NCBI GenBank assembly: GCA_005223375.1
Contig: RXOD01005178.1
Coordinates: 1 to 15,478 of the forward strand
Reading direction: 5' to 3'
Length of the DNA stretch: 15,478 bases
Origin: Amoebophrya sp. AT5.2
Lineage: Eukaryota; Sar; Dinophyceae; Syndiniales; Amoebophryaceae
The notes under the pieces were generated by a model that ran no database searches, was not told where the DNA came from, and was given only the letters and a program-made list of their open reading frames with translations. The translations under genes were made by a program, and so were the position numbers. Position 1 is the first letter of the stretch, and each line of letters opens with the position of its first letter. Shown one piece after another: positions 7,941 through 15,478 of the stretch.

Positions 7941-9373
7941 CGCTATCGGCAAGAACCAGCTGCGTCCTGCGAGTAGGAGTACCAGAGTCTACTATGGGTT
8001 TGGCTTTCCTATTCCTTTGGCTGCAGATTACCTAAATTACTTTATGCCGACAGTTATGTTCGGTAAATCGATCCAGACGAAAAGAAAGCGAGAGCAGCGA
8101 GCAGGCCGCGCAAATAACCACTCGCGATATTATCAATCTCCGTATTTATTATTCAAACTTCTTCTCGTCGAGATTATAATATTATCCTTGGATTATATTG
8201 TGTGCGTTCGCACGGTAGGCCTATGAGGGGACCCACCTTAACCTAAACCTAATGATGTGTACAACTACAGCCTTTCAGTTTCAGCACGGGTGAAGAATTG
8301 TATTGCAGCGGGCGCGAACGGGGATATACTTTTTTAATTTAATTCACGGCCCGGGCCCTGCTAATTTAAGGGATACTTAAAAAAACGCAGAAATAAGAGA
8401 TCGGTAGTATAGTGCCCACTCAGGGGTCCTCGTCAATTATTTTTAGCGACTCAGAATCGTAATTCGTAATCGTAGTTTGTTTCTGAGTATAGCTGTATAC
8501 CAACTGTTGAATCGGTGATATCAGGTGGGGGGTACAAGTCTTCTCGAAGTAATGGAGGGAACAAACTACTCCACCTGTAGTTCTTCTTGGGAATTCATAT
8601 GATATCATTGGCATTGATTGGTAGATATGTAAAAAGATCGCGGCGTGAGACGGGCACACGAAAGACGACGGCCACGGTCACGGGGGCAACGAAAACGTAT
8701 ACACTAGCAGCACGTACGCATCGCAGTGGAAACGAGCACGACCAGGCAAGGTATCTTCGATAACGAAAGCACTAAATTTAACCCTGGCGGCTGCGACCGA
8801 GTCGGATATTGCTTCTCCTTCTTCACTTTGACGCTTGGGCTGGCACGAAAAACCAAATAAACTTCTTGCGCTTTATTCCTACGAAAGCCCTTTGCACATC
8901 CACGATCGAGCGAACTTGAGCTGAAAAGCACATCCATCGGATCGAGCGAACTTGAGCTGGGGCACTTGCGCGATCGGAGGTTGTGCCGCCCTTTTAGCTG
9001 GCTGCGGATATATAATGTGATTTCTTCCGGTCGTTCGTTTAGGGGCAGGTCTGTCATTTTCCCCGGCGCAAACGATCGGTCGCATGGATGCGTGGTCGAT
9101 CGGTTTCGCTTTCGGTTGCGGTTTCTGATTGACTATAATTGGTTCGAAACTGGTACTGGACTACGATCATCACGTTGATGTGGTCCAACTAGCGTCCGCG
9201 CTCAGCACGTTCTTGATGTGATTGTGATTGACTACAATATAATTCTCGACGGTCTTCGAAAGTCCAACGGCGCTGACGAAGGGTCGCGCAAGCCGCGGCG
9301 AATCCTTCGAGCTCTTCTTCTTACCCAGATCTGCGCGGAACAGTGGTTTTTTTTCGCTTTCTTTTGAAGACCA
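7941..9373. other. Spacer between the two paralogues
   Basis: A 1,433-nt AT-richer spacer between the start of paralogue A and the stop of paralogue B. It should hold the leader of A and the 3' region of B. No convincing gene is visible; the longest minus ORF (8704-9057) is Ser-rich and includes the tandem repeat below. Other structure: a 10-bp perfect palindrome GGCCCGGGCC at 8348-8357 set in AT-rich DNA, a short hairpin gtgcgttcgcac near 8200, and gattgacta(t/c)aat twice (near 9128 and 9227). No promoter element can be assigned with confidence. Confidence 0.5.
8894..8959. repeat. 30-32-bp direct tandem repeat
   Basis: Copies at 8894-8923 and 8928-8959 are separated by aaaa. Both begin gcacatcca and share gatcgagcgaacttgagctg without change; the second has two extra bases in the middle. 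No gene covers it securely. It may be a replication-slippage duplication. Confidence 0.9.
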
Positions 9374-12206
9374 CTAAGTCGATAGTCTATCTGATGAAAG
9401 TGACTTCGACTTCGACTTACTGCTCTTACTAGAAGTAGCCTTACTGTTACTCTTACTCTTACTGCTCGTAGTAGTAGATGTAGAAGTGGTCGCACTACTA
9501 TCTCCCACGATGAGGCTCATCACGAACTCCTGCTGGTGTGCGGGAATTTGGTGCATCACGAAGTGCATCACATCGTCAAAGAGTTCCGCTTCGCTCAAAC
9601 CCTTCGCATTGCGCTGCAGCTCCTCCAACCGTTCCTTCAAGCGCTTTTGCTCGGGCGTCAAACTGCTTGCGCCGGAGGTGGAGGTCGTGGTCGTGGTGGT
9701 CCTCTTTCTCTTGCTCTTCTTTTTGCTGCTCTTGCTCCTCTCGGAGGTGGAGGCCGCGGCGGGCTTCTCGCTGTCCTTGTGGAGATTTTTGTCCTCGCCC
9801 GGCCGGTCCACAAAGCTACCTTCGGTGTTGTTGTTCATTTTCATCTCCCTCCCAGTTTTTTTCAATGTTTCTCCGGCCACCACACCCGGATCATCACCCT
9901 CCGCTCCCGGCTCCTCCCCACCACCGCCCAACCCTGCTCCTGCTGCCCGCCCCCCTCCCACTCGTCCCACCAACGCCCCCTCCTCCTCCTCGCCCCCGTC
10001 TCCGAATTCGAATTCCCCGACACCCTGCGCCCGCAGCGCTCCCACCGCTTTCGCGTGCAGCCGGCGCCAGAGCAGTTCTTCCTTCGGATTCACAAAAAAC
10101 GAGGGTATCGTCACTTCACGCAGCACGACGTTCTCTTCGCTTGGTATCGCATCCTCCCTCGCGATCCACTTTGGGGTCCGGCTCGCCATTCCCTGGATCC
10201 AGTGCAGCCAGGCCGACATGATCAGGTCGTTGTACCTGGTCAGCATTTCGCCCTCTTTCGTCCACCCCGTATGGCCCTTGTTCAGTAGTGTGCCGAGAAT
10301 ATCGTTATGTTCCTGACCGCGGCCGTCGAAGTTCACATTTGCCAGCAGCAGGTTCGCGTTGCTCACTAAATCGTGCTCCGTGATCATTTTCCGCAGCTTC
10401 GCCGGCACGATCCCGCTCTGGAGTATCTCCGCGACGTCCGCCCCCGACGCGAAGTGTTCTCCTAAAAGCATGTGCGAGATCATCTGCACCACCACCTTCG
10501 AGTCCACGTCCGCCTTAGAAACTTGTCTGGTTTTGATCACCAGCCGCTTCCTAACCATCTCCGCGAGGCTGAGCACGTGCGCCGTCGCCGCCACGTCGAT
10601 GGAGCTCCGCACCAGCTCCGACTCCTGCCCGAGCAGCAGCACGTTCACGGGCTTCCCCGCCGCCGCGGCCACCTCGATAGAGATAAGCTTCACGCGCTCC
10701 GCCGTCAGAAAAAACAGCTCCGACACAGCCACAAGCCCGATGTTCTGCCGCGAGTCCTCGGCCAAGTCCACGATGATCGGAGTTGAGCGATCTACCTGTC
10801 CCTGTCGTGCAGCTTTATTTCCTCCTACTGCTTTTTCCCCAAACCCGCCAATCTCCCCCCCGGCCCGCATCGCGCGCACCCACACGGTCTGGAAGTTGGC
10901 CTGGCGCCCACCGACCAAGGAGACGTACCGGCCGCACTGGAGCACGAGCGAGCGGATGATCACCGGCTTGCTGAAGCGGATGTAGCCCGTGGTAGAACTA
11001 AGCTCCGCCCCCCTCTTGCCGTTCACGTCCTCGGTGACCACCCACTTGCCCTCCCACGTCGACGTGATCCCCTCCGGCAGCCCGTACGACGACTCGGAGT
11101 CTGGGGGCACGCGGCGGTCCAGCGGTGCCAGGTCGGACGCCGAGAGGAGCGTGAGCCCCCCGCCGCTCGTCGAGGAGGAAACTCTAGAAGAAGTACTGGT
11201 GGAGTCAGAAATATCACCTTCTTCATCTTCCGGAATTGAAGTTGAGGGGGACCCACTAGGCAGCGCGCCGAGGGGGTCTTCATGATGCTGGTGGACCACT
11301 GCCGCGCCGGGAAGCTGCACGGGCGGGTAGACTTCGCGCACGTCGCGCGGCAGCTTCTCCGCGCCGGTGAGCTGCGTGAGTTGGGAAAGCAGGTTCATGT
11401 CCGCGTTGGCCGGCTCCCACAGGTCTTGCCCCCGCTCGTTGCCCCCCGCGAGGTAGTGCTCATAGTTCACCCGCTGCATGCCTCCGTCCACTTCGAACCG
11501 AGACTCCGGGGACGTCCTACCGAGGTTCTGGACCAGCGACGGCGGAATCACGCCGAACGCCTCATCCTGGAAACACAAAGGCCCGTCCGCGGAACTACAC
11601 AGCTTGGGAGACACCTTGCGCAACTCACGACGAACCTCGCCGCTGGGGAGGAGCTGTTGTAGTTGATGTGCGATGGATGGCAGGCACCAGTTCCAGTTGT
11701 TAATTTTTAGATAGATTTCTAGACAACTACTTTTCCGATAGTCACGCGATGATCACGACCTCCGAGAATGAATCGTGATTTTTGTCCATCTTCGATCACT
11801 CAGGCTTCGTGTGCTGCCTCCCAGCACCTTCATTGCGGAAGATTCTGTGGCTCAGCTGGAGGCTCATCTGGCTGTGAGCGTTGTCAGACGAGTCAACAGC
11901 TACTTTTGTGGTACTAGAAGACAGAGAGGCACTACTTCCTTGTTGTGCAAAGAAAAAGTGTACCACCGCCGTGTTGTGCGGCTGCGGCTCCACGAATTTG
12001 ACGTCGACGAAAATGCGTTCCCGTTGGTCCTTCACTTGCTTCGAGACCGCGTGCGGGTCCAGATTCAGCGTCGCGCCCACGCTTACTATCCACCTGCCTG
12101 TTCCTGTTGGGTCCACGACTTGTTCCACCGCAACTAGCGCGGCAGCTGCACACCACATCATCTTCTTCCTGGCTTGCAGCCGCGCTAGTTGCCACCACAC
12201 ACCCAT
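9374..12206 (-). CDS. Large secreted/membrane-entering protein, paralogue B (two exons)
   Basis: Exons 12206-11828 and 11718-9374 encode 907 residues; the first in-frame ATG is 12269, adding 21 residues. I prefer 12206 because it gives a basic n-region (RLQARKK) before the core MMWCAAAALVAV (16-27), a typical signal peptide or anchor. Blocks shared with paralogue A are: DPHAVSKQ and RERIFVDVKFVE (50-74); CSSADGPLC plus VIPPSLVQN (167-191); a beta-rich region (345-476) with GYIRFSKPVIIRSLVL and GLVAVSELFFLTAERVKLIS; LAEMVRKRL (511-519); SAWLHWIQ (628-635). The C-terminal part adds a helix (TPEQKRLKERLEEL), a short helical stretch (LFDDVMHFVMHQI) and a Ser/Lys/Thr tail. Function unknown. Its order relative to A suggests tandem duplication. 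Confidence 0.78.
9377..9498 (-). repeat. Ser/Lys/Thr low-complexity tail of paralogue B
   Basis: About 40 residues made almost only of Ser, Lys and Thr (such as SKSKSNSKATSSKSSKSK), encoded by runs of AGT/AGC and AAG codons. It ends the protein at TAG (9376-9374). Paralogue A lacks it and ends HLFYTRP instead, so the tail is copy-specific. Confidence 0.8.
11719..11827 (-). other. Probable intron of paralogue B
   Basis: A 109-nt GT-AG segment, phase 1: donor GAAG|GTGCTG, acceptor TTGTCTAG|AA. The donor resembles the second ELOF1 donor (AAG|GTGCGT). It removes the TGA at 11798-11796 and the TGA at 11755-11753, and joins the signal-peptide exon to the long exon, rebuilding the block order of paralogue A. 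It carries an inverted repeat, ATCACGA and TCGTGAT, at 11779-11752 with a 14-nt loop. Another site pair is possible: donor AAA|GTAGCT near 11903 with acceptor CAACAG near 11654, phase 0. An intron here is firm; its exact ends are less so. Confidence 0.68.
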
Positions 12207-12840
12207 CTTCTTCCCCCGCAAGTTGTAACTACTTCTTGCCGTTGCGGTTGCGCTTCTATTATGTCCCATCTTGCACTTGCAATTGGAATTGCTGTTGGTG
12301 TTGCGATGTTGCACCAGTGTCGCTGGAATACTCCTTGCCCGGCCTGAGCTTGACAGCTGCTGGTCAACCCTCGGGGCTGGGCACGAGGAGGTCGCGGAGG
12401 ACGAGGAGGTCGAGGTGGAGCTCCTCAAATTAACTGACTGTCATTTCTTTGTTTCGTGGCGGTGTTGTGGGCGACGGTCGGAAAAGAAAAGTTCTTAGAA
12501 CCAGATCAGAAAAACCGTCGCCAGATGAGGTGTTGTTTCACTTTCAGATAAACATACGAGGTGTAGCTTAAAATCTGCACAAAGAGAAGATCTCTGCCGT
12601 GGAAGTGGGAGTACCTTCTTGAGTGGGTCGCTTACACATGAAATAAAAAGTGTGGTCGCCCTGGCATAGTGTTTGGAGGAGGAGGATCGACGTCGTTTGA
12701 TTTTCACTGTCACTTGATATTTTTTTTGACTATAGTGAAAGTGATTGTCTACGGAATCAGTTGTGGGTTCGTTTGGGCGGATCAATCACAACTCTAGCCA
12801 CGGACGGCGATGGATTGCGGGTTCAGGTCGGAAGCAATGA

Positions 12841-12885
12841 TCTTCATCGGAAAACAGATTGTGGTCACCGATCGATGGGTTCTTG
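12841..12885. repeat. 45-bp dispersed direct repeat, copy 1
   Basis: Matches 13281-13325 at 41 of 45 positions, including the unbroken cgatcgatgggttcttg. Both copies are followed within a few bases by ttggttca. The spacing between copies is 440 bp. Confidence 0.88.
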
Positions 12886-13280
12886 CTACTTGGTTCAACA
12901 TATCGGCTGCTGTAATGACTGGAGTTGGATTTTCTCTTTTTTCAGTCACGCGATCGATACGGAGGACTCGAACGCCTCAGTTTCTGACTTCAAAAATTGC
13001 ATGGCGTTCCCGGCCTTCTTGCCGTTCCTGATTGCTTTCCTCTCACTACCAGGATAGTGCAACATCAAAAAACACACCCCCTAGTTTCATTGTTGTCATT
13101 CCATGACTCAATCAGCCAATCAGTGCGATTCCGTGATTCAAAGTGCTCCCATGTGGAAGAAATTTTCGTGAGTAGGTCGGTAAATCGATGCGGACTACAA
13201 GTACAGTAGATGCGTTTTTCGCTGCTCGATTCAATGACATTGTTTTTCTCACCCACGACGCGATCGCTTCACCCCTCAAG

Positions 13281-13325
13281 TCTTCATCGGGAAACAGACT
13301 GTGGTCCTCGATCGATGGGTTCTTG
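13281..13325. repeat. 45-bp dispersed direct repeat, copy 2
   Basis: Second copy of the repeat at 12841-12885. The four differences are a/g, t/c and an adjacent ac/ct. Similarity fades on both sides apart from the nearby ttggttca. Confidence 0.88.
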
Positions 13326-13400
13326 TTGCTCCTTGGTTCATATATACAAAAGTGCTCATCGCACGCAACAAAAATACCGACCACTTACACATACACTTTC

Positions 13401-13764
13401 ATGTCAGTCTTGTTCTACTTGTTCCGCCGACTTCTTGCGCTTACCACTTCCTTCTTGGGTAAGTACTTATCGCCCAACTGGGAGGACAGCCCTGATCATT
13501 TTTTTTCCACGGAAAAAAAGAATACCGCGGGTGACTCTAATCAAAATGAACTTGTTGTTCCTCTTCCTTGCCGGTCCTTTCCTTGCCGCTCCTGGTAGTG
13601 TTCACGTAGCTCTCCTGGAACTGGTTTATCTTCTTCTTGCAGCTCACTTTTTCATGATCATAGGCGTAGTATCGATCTTCACTGTAACGGTAACGGTTCG
13701 CCATAGTCATAACCATAGGCATAGGTCACCCCGTCAGCACTCTTTCATTTGTCATATTACTTAA
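13401..13764 (+). CDS. Candidate two-exon small membrane protein
   Basis: ATG at 13401 opens a hydrophobic N-terminus (MSVLFYLFRRLLALTTSFL). It runs to a strong donor, G|GTAAGTA at 13459. A pyrimidine-rich acceptor (ttatcttcttcttgcag) ends at 13642. Joining them (phase 1) gives 59 residues with a second hydrophobic run (AHFFMIIGVVSIFTVTV) and a His/Arg-rich tail to TAA at 13764. Both sites are near-consensus. Against it: the opposite strand carries a hydrophilic ORF in the same place, and hydrophobic ORFs arise readily as antisense of GAA/AAG codons. No family recognised. Confidence 0.18.
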
Positions 13765-13865
13765 GTACTTTCTTAACTTCCTGATCCTGAAAGCAGCACT
13801 ATGAATGTATATTCAAGAATCGCATTGCTTTTTACTCGAGGACTCGTCATCTAGAAGCAGATGCA

Positions 13866-15478
13866 TTATCCCCGCACCTCCACCTCCGTCGTGCTCTCCC
13901 CGACATCATTTGCGCACGTGGCCCGCACCACGTACTGCCTCCCGTCTAGCAGCCCGGTCACTTGCAAGGACAAAACGCTCACGCACATGTACTTCCCTAT
14001 TTCTGTCCAACTTCCACAACTGCGAATGGCCAGGGACAACGTCACGTCCGCCTCCAGAATCTCGAACATCAGCTGCACTCTACCGCTCCGGCTTTTGACC
14101 ACAACCGGCTTGAAGACGAGCTTCTCGCCTTGTTCTCGGTCGTCGCCACTAGCAGCACCGCATGGACCCGAGCTGGACGAGCAGTCGCCGGTGTCGTTGT
14201 GTAGGCTGCCTCCTAATTCGTCTGCACCATCGGCCCCTGCGGCGGCACCACCGGACCCTGCGACCGGAAAGTCTTCGAGTCCGCGGAACACCCGCGGCGG
14301 CGGCGGTGCGGTGAACAGCTCCAGAATCTCGGTTTTCCCAAACTGCCTCGCGAGGGCCAGTGCCGTCAGCTCCTGTGTGCGCGTCGCCCGCCGCCCCTGG
14401 TGGTAGCTCTGCTTCCAAATGTCGCTGATGCTTCTCGGCTCCGTTGCTCGTCCAGCACAGGTGGCGTTTTTGCCTTCGACTTCGTTCTCCACGTCTTCGA
14501 AAAACCCACCCCCCTCCTGGTCATCGACTGCGACACCAGGTGGCGCCCCCTCCACGGCCCCCACAACATCTGCTTCATCCATCTCGCGGCTCCCTCCCCC
14601 GTCAAAGTGCCACTCCACCTGCGTGACGTCTTCGTCCACCACCACCATTCCCGGCACCAGCATGACCTCCCGCCTCTTCGCCGCGAACCGCTTCCCGATC
14701 GGGTGGATAAACTTCTCCCGCGCAGCCCGCTGCCGCTCCAGCAGCAGCGCCACCGTCCCAGCCGCGTCCTCCATCACGCAGTGCTGCAAATAGTCGAATC
14801 CCATCTTCGACCGGCAATTCATGATGTTCGACGTCGTGTAGTTGGAGTTCTTCGTGTTCCCGTTCCCGTTCTTCCCCATCCCGCCGCCGAGAAGAAGAGT
14901 TTGGGGCAGTAGTTTCCCCGCGTCCACGGCCTGGAAAAAGGTCCGCACGATCTCGGTTTTCTGACAAAGCGCAAACAGCGGCGTCTGGTGGTACGCGTCG
15001 GGCGCTTGCAGCAGCTCCGGGGTCGCGAACTCCAGCACCCAAGCGCAGCACGCCGTGTCCGCGACCAGGTGGAGACACGTCTGACCGTTCTTCGCGCGCA
15101 GCGCAACCATGTCGGCGAAGGACAGACTGGCAGCGTTCTCTGTCGTTTTTCTGTCGGGACCACATGGGGGAGGTGCGGGGAGAAGGATCGCTGGTGGACC
15201 ACCTGCTCCACAAGAAGTTCTTGCACAAGATGAAGAACTTGCTGATATTAATCTCCCCGCCGCTGTTAAACATGTAAAACTGTCTTCTAGACTCGCAGTC
15301 GCCCAGCGAACCGCGGCGCAGTACTGCTGCATCCGTTTCAGCAGCCGCAGGTTCCCCCGCACGCAGGCGACGTGCAGCGGCGTCCAGTGCCGCCCGCGGG
15401 TCACGGCGGTCAGCTGCTCGACGGGGTACAGCTTGTTCGTCGAGGACACAGCAGCTGCCGCGACGACGACCTCCGCCG
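13866..15478 (-). CDS. Ankyrin-repeat protein with C-terminal fibronectin-III-like domain (5' end missing)
   Basis: The frame is open to the window edge, with no ATG near it, so the N-terminus is outside. Counting from codon 15449: HWTPLHVACVRGNLRLLKRM (21-40) is a clear ankyrin repeat. NGQTCLHLVADTACCAWVLE (121-140), then HQTPLFALCQKTEIVRTFF (154-172), are a degenerate pair. Further degenerate ones follow at about 215-240 and 358-380. Residues 445-527 resemble a fibronectin type III domain, ending GLLDGRQYVVRATCANDVGE (499-518), the usual F/G-strand pattern. Ankyrin and FN3 modules bind other proteins; the partner cannot be told. Gly/Asp-rich linkers separate the modules. No signal peptide can be assessed. 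Stop is TAA. A compositionally odd stretch (about residues 52-108) may be an insert or an unspliced intron. Confidence 0.82.
   Translation of the reverse strand, partial: AEVVVAAAAVSSTNKLYPVEQLTAVTRGRHWTPLHVACVRGNLRLLKRMQQYCAAVRWATASLEDSFTCLTAAGRLISASSSSCARTSCGAGGPPAILLPAPPPCGPDRKTTENAASLSFADMVALRAKNGQTCLHLVADTACCAWVLEFATPELLQAPDAYHQTPLFALCQKTEIVRTFFQAVDAGKLLPQTLLLGGGMGKNGNGNTKNSNYTTSNIMNCRSKMGFDYLQHCVMEDAAGTVALLLERQRAAREKFIHPIGKRFAAKRREVMLVPGMVVVDEDVTQVEWHFDGGGSREMDEADVVGAVEGAPPGVAVDDQEGGGFFEDVENEVEGKNATCAGRATEPRSISDIWKQSYHQGRRATRTQELTALALARQFGKTEILELFTAPPPPRVFRGLEDFPVAGSGGAAAGADGADELGGSLHNDTGDCSSSSGPCGAASGDDREQGEKLVFKPVVVKSRSGRVQLMFEILEADVTLSLAIRSCGSWTEIGKYMCVSVLSLQVTGLLDGRQYVVRATCANDVGESTTEVEVRG

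Larger units (their letters stand above)
12270..13865. other. Spacer between paralogue B and the ankyrin gene
   Basis: About 1.6 kb containing the leader of paralogue B and the 3' region of the ankyrin gene. The paralogue B frame stays open without ATG up to 12440. No secure gene lies in 12441-13865. It holds a 45-bp direct repeat pair, a candidate two-exon plus-strand ORF (13401-13764) and an antisense Lys/Glu/Tyr-rich ORF (13722-13537). Near 12700-12745 an imperfect inverted repeat (TCACTGTCAC / GTGAAAGTGA) flanks a T run. Confidence 0.5.

Noticed and set aside
8230..8255. Telomere-like ccttaacctaaacctaa.
   Set aside because: Only about two degenerate units, so it is too short to call an interstitial telomeric repeat.
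8899..8960. cttgagct, checked against the dinoflagellate spliced leader end (reverse complement cttgagcca).
   Set aside because: Differs at the key bases and lacks the rest of the leader; none was found elsewhere in the window.
8704..9057. Minus-strand ORF of 117 codons upstream of paralogue A.
   Set aside because: Ser-rich, with its internal repeat due to the 30-bp DNA duplication; no family likeness and mixed codon use.
9128..9160. ggttcgaaac, resembling a tRNA T-loop.
   Set aside because: No matching acceptor, D or anticodon arms around it.
9486..10316. Plus-strand ORF of 276 codons, plus two overlapping ones of about 230-250 codons.
   Set aside because: They overlap paralogue B, whose blocks match paralogue A. 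The plus frames are Pro/Ser/Leu-rich antisense shadows in three frames at once.
14602..15273. Minus-strand ORF of 223 codons starting MFNSGGEINIS.
   Set aside because: Overlaps the ankyrin/FN3 gene in another frame and is Arg/Gly-rich without domain signals. Its start does coincide with the odd-composition stretch.

Overview
The window looks like nuclear DNA of a protist. Coding DNA is GC-rich with mostly C/G-ending codons, and the proteins carry long Ser, Glu/Asp, Gly and Lys low-complexity runs. At least two genes are split by short GT-AG introns, and the spacers are AT-richer. The five genes I can support all lie on the minus strand. One-directional gene clusters, low-complexity proteins and sparse introns fit an alveolate, perhaps a dinoflagellate or syndinian relative. 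This is inference; no rRNA or spliced-leader sequence confirms it.

In transcription order (right to left on the given strand) the layout is: (1) 13866-15478, an ankyrin-repeat protein with a C-terminal fibronectin-III-like domain, its 5' end cut off by the window edge; (2) 9374-12206, a two-exon gene for a secreted or membrane-entering protein; (3) 4632-7940, a second large protein with a signal peptide that is a diverged tandem paralogue of (2); (4) 2334-3077, the transcription elongation factor Elf1/ELOF1, reconstructed from three exons; (5) 18-1661, a GT-B glycosyltransferase of the GT4 type.

The most notable content is the tandem paralogue pair. The two proteins share a secretory N-terminus, an 'R-I/V-FVDV' block, a Cys-pair block, a beta-rich block and a Trp-containing helical block. 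I recognise no named family in them. The homology is easily missed because the first exon of the upstream copy lies in a different frame behind a 109-nt intron.

Four spacers (1662-2333, 3078-4631, 7941-9373 and about 12270-13865) hold no secure gene. They contain candidate short-intron genes, coding-like fragments, a 45-bp direct repeat pair 440 bp apart and a 30-bp tandem duplication. The genes show no shared pathway. The link between them is collinear arrangement, plus possible surface or secretory roles for the paralogue pair and the glycosyltransferase.
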